From Guillardia theta CCMP2712 (taxonomy: Eukaryota > Cryptophyceae > Pyrenomonadales > Geminigeraceae), in the NCBI RefSeq assembly GCF_000315625.1, contig NW_005434631.1, forward strand, positions 506,455 through 541,529: a stretch of 35,075 nucleotides of DNA, written 5' to 3'. The notes under the pieces were generated by a model, which saw only the letters and a list, made by a program, of their open reading frames with translations, searched no databases and was not told the origin of the DNA. The first letter of the stretch is position 1. The number at the start of each line of letters is the position of its first letter. Below are positions 19,539 to 29,778 of the stretch, one piece after another. The translations under genes and the position numbers were made by a program.

Positions 19539-22085
19539 CTACGTGTCAAGATCTTTCTTGCAGACCGATAGACCTGTCTTCATGATATCACAGGCGTTGT
19601 AGGTATGTTGCTGCTGTGATGTGAGCAAGAGCGAGAAAGCTGAAGAGAACAAGAGCGAGAAAGCTGGAGAGACGGGGAGGTGGAGGAGGGGCGGAGAAGA
19701 TGGTTACCTGGGAGTGAGAAATACAAGAAGCCTGGCAGTCGATGAGATTTCTGTTTGCCTGTTGGAGTTGCTTTTTCTGGAGAGAGAGCAGAATGGTGAG
19801 TTTAGCACAAAAGAGGGGAGGGGAGAGAGGAGAGGAGGGGAGAGAGGAGAGGAGGGAAGAGAGGAGAGGAGGGGAGAAAGGAGAGGAGGGGAGGGGAGGG
19901 GAGGAGAGAGCGAGGCGAGAGAAGAGTGCGAGGAGAGAAGAGGAGAGAGGGGGGGGGGGGGGACAGGAGAGGAGAAGGGAGGAAGTTTCACTCACAACAA
20001 GCTCTACTCTCTTCAAACTCATCATTGATGTCTTCTCGCACTTGACAATCAAAGAAGTCGAGTTCTTCTCGTGACTCTCAAACCTGACAGAAGTCCATTC
20101 TCACCATTGCAGATGCAACCCTAAACCCTCTCCCCTCCTCCTCCTCCTCCTCCTCCGAAACACCACTACTTGCAAGTCCTTTAAATCTCCCCTCCCCTTC
20201 CTGTCTCAGTCTTCCTCCTCTTTCTCCTTCTCCTCCTGTCTCTGTCCTCCTCCCCCTCTTCGTCCTCTCCCTTCCTCTCCTCCTCCTCCTCTCCCTTCCT
20301 CTCCTCCTCATGCACATACCTCCCCATGACTTCCTGCAACTTCTGCTTTTCTCGCTTCAGACGCTCATCGCAAATCTCCAGCCCAGTCAGGCAACGCAGA
20401 ACAACATAGGCGCTTACTTCACTGCCGTTGGCAAGGAGAGACGCGGCAAGAGAGGTCTCGTTGAGCTGAAGAAAAGACTAGTGAGATAGAACAGGCGAAG
20501 AAGCAGGAGGAGGAGGAGGAGGAGGAGGAGGAGGGAGGAGGAGGAGGAGGAGGAGGGAGGAGGAGGAGGGAGGAGGGAGGAGGAGGAGGAGGAGGNNNNN
20601 NNNNNNNNNNNNNNNNNNNNNNNNNNNNNNNNNNNNNNNNNNNNNNNNNNNNNNNNNNNNNNNNNNNNNNNNNNNNNNNNNNNNNNNNNNNNNNNNNNNN
20701 NNNNNNNNNNNNNNNNNNNNNNNNNNNNNNNNNNNNNNNNNNNNNNNNNNNNNNNNNNNNNNNNNNNNNNNNNNNNNNNNNNNNNNNNNNNNNNNNNNNN
20801 NNNNNNNNNNNNNNNNNNNNNNNNNNNNNNNNNNNNNNNNNNNNNNNNNNNNNNNNNNNNNNNNNNNNNNNNNNNNNNNNNNNNNNNNNNNNNNNNNNNN
20901 NNNNNNNNNNNNNNNNNNNNNNNNNNNNNNNNNNNNNNNNNNNNNNNNNNNNNNNNNNNNNNNNNNNNNNNNNNNNNNNNNNNNNNNNNNNNNNNNNNNN
21001 NNNNNNNNNNNNNNNNNNNNNNNNNNNNNNNNNNNNNNNNNNNNNNNNNNNNNNNNNNNNNNNNNNNNNNNNNNNNNNNNNNNNNNNNNNNNNNNNNNNN
21101 NNNNNNNNNNNNNNNNNNNNNNNNNNNNNNNNNNNNNNNNNNNNNNNNNNNNNNNNNNNNNNNNNNNNNNNNNNNNNNNNNNNNNNNNNNNNNNNNNNNN
21201 NNNNNNNNNNNNNNNNNNNNNNNNNNNNNNNNNNNNNNNNNNNNNNNNNNNNNNNNNNNNNNNNNNNNNNNNNNNNNNNTCCTCCTCCTCCTCCTCCTCC
21301 TCCTCACCCAGCTGCGAGACGCTGGTTTGATTGCAGAAAGCTTGCCCTTTGTCTCCGTCACATGTCAGGGTGGAGCAATTTGGCTGACCTTTTTCGCTCA
21401 TGGAGGACAAGAGCGACTTTGATTCCTGCAGCTGCTCCTGCAATGCGGCGATTTTGTTCTGGAGAGAGTGTGATGGCGGATGAGGACGAGGAGAGAAGTG
21501 AAAGAGGGAGGAGGGAGGAGGGAGGAGAGAGGAGGGAGGAAGAGGAAGGAGGGAGGAGGGAGGGGGGAGAGGGAGGAGGGAGGGGGGAAGAGAGACGGGG
21601 GAGGAGAGAGTGTACAGAGAGGAGAGAGGAGGGAGGTGACAGAGGGGAGACGTGGGAGAGAGGAGGGAAAGAGGGGAGGGAGGAAAACGATGAGGACGAA
21701 GACGAGGACGAAATAGGACTTGAGCGATCGTACTTGCAAAATGATCATGTCATGCTCATGTTTCGTGTTGAGTCTGTTTGTAAAAATCATGGGATTGCTA
21801 TTAACACCCTCTCCTTTCCTTCCATCACCATCATCATCATCATCATCATCATCATCGTCATTGTCATTGTCATCATCACCATCATCGTCATCGTCATCAT
21901 CTGGATATCTTTCCTCACCTTTTGTTCATCTCGTCAAGATGTTCTTTCTGTTTGGCGCAAGAGCTCATGTCTGCACTCAATCGTCAAAAACTGCACGAGA
22001 TGATGAAGAATGTGAAACAAGACAAAATTGAGCCAAACAACTTGTGATTAAATGTGAAGAGGAATAAAGGAAACGAGTACCCAAA

Positions 22086-22127
<42 letters not shown>

Positions 22128-22148
22128 AGCAGGAGGAGGAGCAGGAGG

Positions 22149-22213
<65 letters not shown>

Positions 22214-23017
22214 CAGGAGCAGCAGAACAAGAATCGTTGCATCATTTTCTTGTACCTGTCTCATGACTTCTCTGCTCCATCAACAGATCGTGCTTACAAA
22301 CCCTGACCCTGATGCGATCAAATGCAACGACAGGTCAGATCAGTGCAATGCAAGCATTCACAGAATCGTCAGATCTTTCTTTCTTACGTCGAAGACAAGT
22401 TGGAAGACAGCAAATGCGCGTCGTTCTCATGGTGCTCGGCATGGCTGAAAGCAGCAAATGAGGTGGAGAGGGATGGAAATTTCCTTTCCTCCTCACCCTA
22501 AGTGTCGGATGAATTCCCACACAAGATGCGGATAATCTTGTTTCGTGCTTCTCCTTGCAGCAACATGTTAGGAGTGATGAGATGAGATGAGATTAGATGA
22601 GATGAGATGAGATGAGATGAGACGAGATGAGATGAGATGAGATGAGATGAGATGAGATGAGATGAGATGAGACGAGATGAGACGAGACGAGACGAGATGA
22701 GATGAGGGGGAAGGGGAGGGGGGGGCAGCAGACTTATCGGCACGACAGATTGTGATCTTGCCGTAACGATGTGCCAGCGATGCAAACTGTGAGCGAAGAG
22801 CGATCAGCATGAGAAGAAAGGAAAAGGGAAGAGAAGGAGGAAGAAGAAGAAAAGGGGGAAAGGCAGGAGCGGCAGAGCTTGCAATTCTTACCAAGAAAGC
22901 GCAAACAATGATTGAGAGAAATATTCTCAACCACGTACTTTGATTCTTCTGTTGCCACACCAATGAGAGACAAACCGCAATCAACATCATCATCATCATC
23001 ATCATCATCAGCATCAG

Positions 23018-23063
<46 letters not shown>

Positions 23064-23358
23064 TCCTTCTCCATCACCATTACCATCCTCGACAGCAGCA
23101 GCAGCAGCAATTACAAAAACAACGTTCTTCAGCAGCAGCATGGTTCATGGAATGATTGTCACCTGCACTTTCTTGGCCATGGAAAGTTTTTCATTCAGCT
23201 GTCTGACAGCCGACTGCAACTTTTGTCATGGAACAAGAATAGAAGTGAGTCCGGAAGAAGCACCTTGAGCTGATTGTTCTCCTCTTCAACCTGCGGGTTG
23301 TTTCATCATCGTGAAATCATCCCATTCCCAAGTTGACTTGTTTTTTATGAGGATGGAA

Positions 23359-23415
<57 letters not shown>

Positions 23416-24939
23416 GAGGAGGAGGAGGAGGAGGAGGAGGAGGAGGAGGAGGAGGAGGAGGAGGAGGAGGAGGAGGAGGAGGAGGAGGAGATCATGATGA
23501 GGATGACAAAGATCGAAGATATTGGAATGATGATGACAATGGCTATTGTTCACACAGCCATACAAACCCTCACCTCAGCGCGCGAGATCGCAAACCCTTC
23601 TTCAATCTCTGCAATCTTGGCATCTTCGTCACATCCCCACCAAGAACAACAAGCTGCTCCACCGACTCGCTCCTCCTCACCTGCGATCTGGACGTCGCAA
23701 ACTCGCTTTCCATTATCTCCATCTGCCTCCCAGCTCAGTGCTGACCGACGGCTCTACATCTACCTCCACCTTCTCCTGGAAGCCCGACAGCTCCTGGGCC
23801 TTGTCCTTGAGCAGCAGCTCCAGTTCTGCTACTACAAAGGCGCAACAAGCTTCAGTCCTCCCTCCCCGCCGCCCTCCCTCCCTCTCACCTCTGCTCTTCG
23901 CTGCCAGCAGGGCCTCTTGCTGCAAGCATCAAGCAGCGTCATCCCCTCCTACCCACCGCCTCTCTCCCTCTTACATCGTGAGTCAGGTTGGCGCAGTCCA
24001 TCGGCCCCTGAGGAGGAGGAGGTCACTCACGTCGATCCACACGGCAGCTCCTCACCCGCACTGCTGTCTCGGATGCATCGAACGTCTCCATCGCCTCCTC
24101 TCCTCCCCTGCTCTTCCTCCTCCTCTCTCCCTCCACCTCCTCCGCCATCCTCTCCTGCTCCACACGCATCTCCAGCATCTCGTGCTCCATTGTCTTGATC
24201 TTGTCCTCCTTCCTCCTCACCTCCTCCTCCAGCTCCCTGCACCTTGCCGCCGAGCTCTCTGCCTCCAGCCGAAGGTCGAGAGCGGCCGCTGCCATCTTCC
24301 TCGTCTCCTCCGCCAGCATGTGTTCAGCAGACGAGTACTTCATCCGCAGCTTGCTCGCGCTCCTCGCCCGAAGCTCCTCCAGCTCCCGCTCGATCCTAGC
24401 GCTCTCCTTAAGCCAGGTCTCCGACAGGAGCTTCTTAGAAGACGCCCTCGAACTATCGGAGCTGGTCTCGTGCTGGGAGATGCAGGACATGGAAAGATCG
24501 ATGATCCGATGTTTCTCCTGCCCCTCCCTTCGTCGTCGCCATGGCGCGGAGGAGGCGACAGCAGGGTAGAGGCAGCCGACATCTCTCCGAGCCGATGAGC
24601 GTCCGACGGCTCCCCAACCCTGACATCTCCCTTCATCTCCTCCTGCTCATCAGACTGGTCGTTGTTGAAGCCAGATCGCACTGCTGTCTCGACTGCTGGG
24701 CCCCTCCTTACCCTCACCTTCATGGTACCTGCCTCCTCTCCCGCTCCCATCTTTTCTCCTGGAACGTCCTGGGCATCTGCTACCTGCTTCGACTTTCTTC
24801 CTCCTTGTTTCTCAGAACCCTCGGAGTAGAGGAGGAGGGAGGGAGGGGGGGAAAGGTAGATCTCTTCCACGAAGATGTTCATCCGTTGCTCCGGGCTGGG
24901 AGGGTATTCGCTCGACGTTACTTGCTGGCGGTCAAACAT
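19539..24939 (-). CDS. Large coiled-coil protein, at least 22 exons, interrupted by assembly gap
   Basis: Exons, 5' to 3' on the minus strand: 24939-24581, 24527-24056, 24007-23975, 23919-23889, 23831-23770, 23726-23681, 23623-23574, 23290-23264, 23219-23163, 23126-23084, 22948-22892, 22786-22747, 22444-22388, 22302-22256, 21970-21919, 21773-21734, 21458-21308, [gap], 20466-20419, 20375-20320, 20083-19996, 19776-19708, 19613-19539. Every junction outside the gap is phase-consistent with GT-AG signals; at least 652 residues are covered. The ~120 N-terminal residues are polar, then a long helix follows (ESARIERELEELRARSASKL, EEEVRRKEDKIKTMEHEMLE). Later short exons are also helical (ELELLLKDKAQELSGFQEK, QSAVRQLNEKLSMAKKVQ, IAALQEQLQESKSLLSSM). 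A structural coiled-coil role (centrosome, flagellum or Golgi) is only a guess. The exon entering the gap leaves phase 1 whereas the one leaving needs phase 0, so coding sequence is missing. Confidence 0.75.
19800..19965 (+). repeat. Purine-rich GAGAGGAGGG-type repeat in an intron
   Basis: Imperfect GAGAGGAGGG and GGAGG units, ending in a run of 12 G, in intron 19777-19995 of the coiled-coil gene. Confidence 0.8.
20508..21304. repeat. Assembly gap (20596-21279) flanked by GGA and TCC repeats
   Basis: 684 N flanked on the left by (AGG)n on the plus strand (20508-20595) and on the right by (TCC)n (21280-21304), so the repeat changes strand across the gap. It lies within the coiled-coil gene. 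The gap size may be an estimate. At least one exon must be inside. Confidence 0.95.
21826..21901 (+). repeat. (ATC)n microsatellite in an intron
   Basis: ATC/ATTGTC/ATCGTC repeats in intron 21774-21918 of the coiled-coil gene. Confidence 0.85.
22088..22232 (+). repeat. (GGAGCA)n hexanucleotide repeat in an intron
   Basis: About 24 units of GGAGCA, some merged with GGA, in intron 21971-22255 of the coiled-coil gene. It creates long false Leu, Cys-Ser or Ala-Gly frames. Confidence 0.9.
22573..22706 (+). repeat. (GATGA)n pentanucleotide repeat in an intron
   Basis: About 26 units of GATGA with GACGA variants clustered in the right third, in intron 22445-22746 of the coiled-coil gene. Confidence 0.9.
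22985..23062 (+). repeat. (ATC)n microsatellite in an intron
   Basis: ATC repeat with AGC interruptions (CATCAGCATCAGC), in intron 22949-23083 of the coiled-coil gene. Confidence 0.9.
23356..23490 (+). repeat. (ATG)n joined to (GGA)n in an intron
   Basis: About 18 ATG units run directly into about 26 GGA units, in intron 23291-23573 of the coiled-coil gene. Confidence 0.9.
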
Positions 24940-26416
24940 GCTGCACAAGAGTCTTGCCTCCACTTGACATCAACTGCAATCAGCAGAACTCGTGAGATCA
25001 TTTCAACGTGTTCTCAACAACGAGGACAAGCTCTACTCTACTCATTTCGCTTCTTTTCCCTCACTTTCTTGACGGACGTTGCACCTCCATCTCTCTCACC
25101 CGCGGTGAATAAAACTTCAAACAAGATAATGAACTTCTCTGTACACTAACCACTTGCACTCGACCACTCCAGAACGATTCTGACTTCTTTCTTTGTATTG
25201 AAATCTGCATCAACTAACCATCCTCCAAAGTCACACCTATTGTTCTGATGTGTTTCCATCCGATCTGCTCCTAACTCACTGATCATCGCCTGCTCTCCCC
25301 TCCTCTCTTCCTTTCTCCCCGTCCTGCTGCTGGGTCCTCTCCTGATCTGCCTTCTCTCCTTCATTCTCAGCATGTTCGCCATGACTACCTCTCGCTCACT
25401 CAATCCTTGCCAGTATGATCGTATGGTTTTTGGTGGAAAACGCCCCCTTTGGGTATTTTTCCACAAGTTGAACAACATTATGAAATCACGTAAACTTGTT
25501 TTAATAATTCTGAATGTTGCTGATAAAACTTTCAAAATATTGTTCTATACTGTACTTTGACCGCCCCAAAGAAAAATCACAAATTCAGTCAGTCAAAAGT
25601 ATGAATGCCCCGGGGCCATTGTACAATGTTAGGGGGTGGGGGTACCCACCCCCTTGTGTTCCACCCCTGTCACCATGTCATCCGCCATGGTGGAGACGGT
25701 CATCAAGGGCAACACCCGGTGTTCTTCTGGTACATTAGAGGGGTAGGGGTGATAGAATGATTATCACTGAATTTACAGTAGGGGTACGGCAGTACCCCAT
25801 ATAGAGCTTCCATGACCCGGTAGTTTCCCTCTCGATGGGGGGTCCAAGGCCACCACCGACGTTTGGGAGTCCGAACTTGATTGTCCACGTACTGATTTTT
25901 AACTTAACTTTGAGTAAACCAGTGACCTGAATGGTACTGATTTTTCACTTAACTTTGAGTAAACTCAGAATGGAATTTGCTCGACTCAGGAGGCTTGAGG
26001 GCCGGGCCCCGGCCGGAAAGTGAAATGTGTAACGGTTTGACTGAATTTGTAACGGATTCAAATCATGAAGAGTCATGGTGAGGACACCGGTTCCAGAATT
26101 TTAATGGGGGTGGGGGTACAAATTTTGAGGGTGGGATAAAACGATAGTGCTGGAGTACCCGGTACTATCTGGTAAAATATTCGTTATATCATGGGGTATG
26201 TACATAAATGACGGGTACGTTCTCTTAATATACAGGGTGGGGGTGCATCTCACGGAGGAATCGGGAATCTGAGCGGTGGGGAAGAGTATGGCAGAAATCG
26301 GGAGGTAGGAGGGGAGAGGAGAAGCGAGAGGAAGAGAGGAAGAGATCAGAGGATCATCAAGCAGAGCTCAAACAAGAGACCAGAGTGTTGAGGAGGAAAC
26401 GAGCCTGGTGCTGAGA
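24940..26416. other. Intergenic region with G-rich tracts and dispersed AT-rich motif
   Basis: Upstream region shared by the divergent coiled-coil (minus) and 321-aa (plus) genes. A minus-strand open stretch at 25240-25400 (MANMLRMKERRQIRRG...) could be a 5' exon of an unrecognised gene or of the coiled-coil gene, but the latter has an in-frame TGA at 24970-24972 upstream of its ATG. 25620-26260 holds repeated GGGGTA/GGGTGG tracts and two copies of ACTGATTTTT(A/C)ACTTAAC. Confidence 0.35.
25889..25963 (+). repeat. Two copies of the GTACTGATTTTTMACTTAAC motif
   Basis: Near-identical 30-base blocks at 25889-25919 and 25934-25963, ending TTTGAGTAAAC, 45 bases apart. A short GC palindrome (GGCCGGGCCCCGGCC, about 26000-26014) follows. 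The motif recurs at 30690 and 31175, and partially at 14013. Confidence 0.8.
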
Positions 26417-28243
26417 ATGACGTCGCCGACTGCCATGAAGCTAGCTCGCTCCAAGGTCGGGGGTGGGCTGGCATTCTTGCTTCTTGTAGCCGGGGTTATG
26501 GTGGCGCATCGAAACTCCGATGGTGACTTGGCCATGCTCCTCTGGTTGTTGTAACATGCTTGACAGTGGTGACCCTGGTTTCTTCCCCTTCCGTCACCTA
26601 CGTAACTCCGCAAGCAACTCAGTTCTCTATCACAGTCCCCAAGGACTGGAAGGTTGGGAGCATGCTAGGGCTCAAGGTTCGCACAGAGAACCTCTCCTCC
26701 ACCTTGCTGATCCCATGACAGATTCCCGGCCGAGGAGACTCGGTTATCAAGGTCCCTGCTGGAGTCAAGCCCGGGGAAACGTTTGTCTTCAACTTGGGGG
26801 GGGGCAGTGCTGCTGTACGTCTGGTCTTCTGCACTCCCGCACATGCTGAGACACGAGCAGAAGGAAATCGCTGTTTCCGCAAAGATCGAGAGCGGCCGCA
26901 AGATCCCCAGCTCCAGAAACACGTTGTTGAAGCTGGAGCAAAAGGATTTGACGTCGTTCCAGGTCAGTGAGGAAGACAGGAGGGTCGGGGGTGCTCGAAG
27001 TTGACAGCAGCGCAGGGGATGCTGACGTACGAGCGTGCGTTGAGACAGACCATGGGGAAGATCAGGCACACGTAAGTCCTGCCCATGATGAGGCGACAGC
27101 GCTTGTCATCTCACTGGGAGCTGGGCTGCAGGTGGAAGACATCGAAGCTGCAGGAGAGCGACGAGCCTGAGATGGATACAGAGCACTTCATCCCCGCTGA
27201 GCTCGCTCCTGAGGCAGAGGGATGGGATCCTACGAACCCCAATGGCTTCCCTGCCAAGCCGGCGGACAAGAACAACGTAAACGGAGTGCCGGGTCAGTAC
27301 GAGCATGGGTGGAGGCGAGCAACTCACGGTTTGTGTTTAGGATACACGTACGCTACCAATGGGAATGACCTTGAAGTGGAAGATGAGGTCCTCAAACTCT
27401 AGATGTTGATCATGTCAAGGACAAGGATGTTGTGGTCGCTTTTGTTGGTTAGGATGATGGAGATGGAGATGGTGGTGATTCCGAGGACGAACTTTGTTGT
27501 TATCGACAATGGAGATGCAGGAGGAGATAGCTGCATGTCTTGCTCTTTCCTCATCAGTTTCCCGCAAGTTGGCCGTCCTCACGTTCGGTTCTTTCCCAGG
27601 GAGAGGGTTACTATCAGCCAGAGGACCCCGAGCACCTCGAAGAGTACAAGCAGCTTCTCAAGTAACAGTTGCCCATCCCCATCCCTTCCTCCTCTCTCCT
27701 CCCCCTTCCCTTCCTCAACCTCCCTTCCTCCCCCGTCCCTTCCTCCCCCGTCCCTTCCTCCCCCGTCCCTTCCTCCCCCCTCCCTTCCTCCCCTTCCCTT
27801 CCTCACCCCTTCACCCCCGCTTCGTCTCCTTCTCTTTCCGTTTCCGATTTGTTCACTCGACCTCGTACAGGTACGACTGCTTCGCTAAACCCGGCAAGCC
27901 CTGGCTGGATCACGCTAACTGCGCCGCTCTCGTCAAACGGTCCCACCTGTACCCCAACGCGGACATGTTCCGGTTCTCTGGCGCGTTCGGATGGAACCCT
28001 CCCTTCCCCGACGGGCCGACGGCGAAGAATGCCAAGGGAGCAGAAGCGCCATCAGCCAACGAGTGAGTCTGACATGGCGGGAGCTGCGCGAGCAAGGGGT
28101 GATGAGGTGTTAGGTACTGGAACTATGGCAGTGACGAGGACCTGGAGAGCGCGGCCTCGTGGAATGGGAAGGAGTACGTCACGTGCTGCTGTTCCACTTG
28201 TTCGTAATGCTCCCTCAGGTACACAGAATCGGACGCGAAGTGA
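26417..28243 (+). CDS. Membrane-anchored or secreted protein of unknown function, ten exons, 321 aa
   Basis: Exons 26417-26522, 26567-26676, 26722-26814, 26861-26962, 27001-27071, 27132-27276, 27600-27661, 27871-28062, 28114-28173, 28219-28243; 966 nt, all phases consistent. Residues 15-30 (GGGLAFLLLVAGVMVA) form a signal anchor or signal peptide after a basic start. A beta-rich region follows: TQFSITVPKDWKVGSMLGLK, then IKVPAGVKPGETFVFNL (81-97), a 'V.VPAGV.PGETF' pattern seen in uncharacterised protist proteins. Next come a Lys/Arg-rich helical part (TLLKLEQKDLTSFQ), an acidic linker, and a Trp/Cys-containing C-terminal domain (YDCFAKPGKPWLDHANCAA, MFRFSGAFGWNPPFP, YWNYGSDEDLE). No known enzyme motif. 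A possible alternative last exon (27349-27402) ends in TAG within the 323-nt intron 27277-27599. Confidence 0.75.
27664..27862 (+). repeat. C/T-rich CCCGTCCCTTCCTC-type repeat in an intron
   Basis: Imperfect CCTTCCTCCCCCGTC units in intron 27662-27870 of the 321-aa gene. Not coding. Confidence 0.75.
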
Positions 28244-28485
28244 GGACGTGACGTGGGCTAAACAACAAATGGAGGAAAGGCTGTTGCTGTAAATTTCAAG
28301 GTTCAGTGCAGCGTGAACTCGATCTGGTGTATCTTGTTTGATAAAAACAGTTAAGATGAAAACAGTTAGAACTAGGAAATTACAAGCTCAGCAGCCTAGC
28401 TATCACAGTTATCTACAGGTTTGATATGCTACAGTAGGTAGTCAGGCCCAGCAGAAATCTATCTTGCGCTGTCATATCTGCTCGC
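28244..28485. other. Short convergent spacer
   Basis: 3' flanks of the 321-aa gene (plus) and the pseudokinase (minus). AT-rich, with ACAGTTA repeated twice at 28347-28370. Nothing else seen. Confidence 0.4.
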
Positions 28486-29778
28486 TCACGTTTGAGGCGT
28501 TGCGGGGCCCTCGCCTCTCAGTCGCAGGGATCGCAAGCGTCTCAGCAGCAGCCCAGAGTCGATGCGCACAGCCGGATCGTGAGCCCAGGAAGCTTCGAGG
28601 ATGGGGATGAGCCTCCGGCACTTGAGCCGATCGACGGGGGGGCGGATGAAGGGGCGATGGCTCTCGTTTGTGATCTCGTAGATCACATCGGAGAATGCCT
28701 GCTTGCAGGAGAACATCTCCCAGACGATCAGCGCGCAAGAGAAGATGTCTGCCTTGCAAGAGACCATGGGATTGTCCAGTTGCAGCTCAGGAGCCGTGTA
28801 CCGCTGGTCCCTGGCAAAGCGCAAGCCTTGGGGGCGAAGGCCCTTGATCTTGACTGACTGCATGTCCTCCGTGATGACGATGTTGTCTGGGCAGAGGTCG
28901 AGATGCAGGATGGGATGCTCCTGTGTGTGCAGGAAGTGCAACCCCTTGACAAGCGCGAGACTCCAGCGAAGGGCCAGCTTGTTGCTGACATGTCTTCCTC
29001 CCTCACAGTCACGCTTGCTCATCCAGATCTCCTTCAGCGTGTATCCTGGAATCCACTCCAGCAGCACAGCATGTCTCCTCTCTTCCTCAGCTATCGATTC
29101 GACTGTCCCCGCAAACTGCTGCACGTTGGGGTGGTTGGGAACCGTCGAGAGGAAGCCGGCAAGCTCCCTAAGCTTGCTCTCAGCTTCCTCCGACGTCTCT
29201 GCAGTCCTGTTGCACTTTGCCACCAGCTGGTGGCTGCGAACTATGACTCGATGGGTCTCGTAGTCCTGTTGCCATGTCAGTGCGCCGCGTCGTCAGCATC
29301 ATCGGAGGCTCCTCACCTGCCCACACTTGAGGCGGCAGATCCAGTCGATCTCATCGTGTCCGATGATCTCGTTCCTCAGGCAGTGATCATCTGCTGGTTC
29401 CCTCTTGGACAGACACTGAGAGTTCCTCCTGCTCTTCACTGTTTTCTCCTTCGGAACGCTGCTCGTTCTCTGAACACGCTTTCTTCTGAAGAGCCAGTCC
29501 ATACAACCAATCTCCGCCTCGTTCTCGAGAAAGGTCCAATCTATATCAGAGCAATCGGACAAACAGTTTGTCGGAGCTTCCGACACATACGTGTTGTCAA
29601 GATCATAGTATCCTGCGTCTGACTTCCAGGAAACCTCCGACTGAGTGGACTTTGAGGAGTTGTCCCCTGAGGCGACGGGCTTCACAAAGTCGCAGCTCCG
29701 CAGCCTATCGAGCTGCAAGACGAGGCCTTCGACTTCCGAGTATGCGTTGCATGCAATCCCATGGCTCTCCTCCTTCAT
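28486..29778 (-). CDS. Protein kinase-fold protein, probable pseudokinase, 413 aa
   Basis: Exons complement(28486-29265, 29317-29778), joined in phase 0 over a 51-nt intron. The C-lobe is clear: WSLALVKGLHFLHT helix, HLDLCPDNIVI (275-285) in place of HRDLKPEN, RYTAPEL (309-315) for the APE motif, KADIFSCALIVWEMF (325-339) for helix F, and a closing Arg helix. The catalytic Asp277 and Asn282 remain, but the HRD Arg is Leu, the catalytic-loop Lys is Cys, and no DFG exists (VKIKGLRPQG instead). The N-lobe Lys may be Lys171 (LVAKCNR); no Gly-rich loop is seen. A non-catalytic signalling or scaffold role is likely. The first 150 residues are an uncharacterised Ser/Asp-rich region. The first ATG (29776-29778) follows a good acceptor (CCTCCAG, 29788-29794), so an upstream exon may exist. 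Confidence 0.8.

Noticed and set aside
20347-20490. Plus-strand exon TLIANLQPSQATQNN... ending in TAG
   Set aside because: The minus strand of the same segment gives two coiled-coil exons (20466-20419, 20375-20320) joined by a 43-nt intron, both in phase with the exons that follow. The plus-strand reading has no partner in phase.
20414-21443. Long minus-strand open frames running through the assembly gap
   Set aside because: They consist of unknown residues plus Ser/Glu/Leu runs from GGA/TCC repeats. The real coding exons nearby are short and bounded by splice sites.
22048-22266. Poly-Leu, Cys-Ser and Ala-Gly frames
   Set aside because: All are translations of the GGAGCA intronic microsatellite in different frames.
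23311-24598. Plus-strand frames of 295 and 350 residues
   Set aside because: They start in ATG/GGA repeats and run antisense to the coiled-coil exons, whose minus-strand phases match across many introns.
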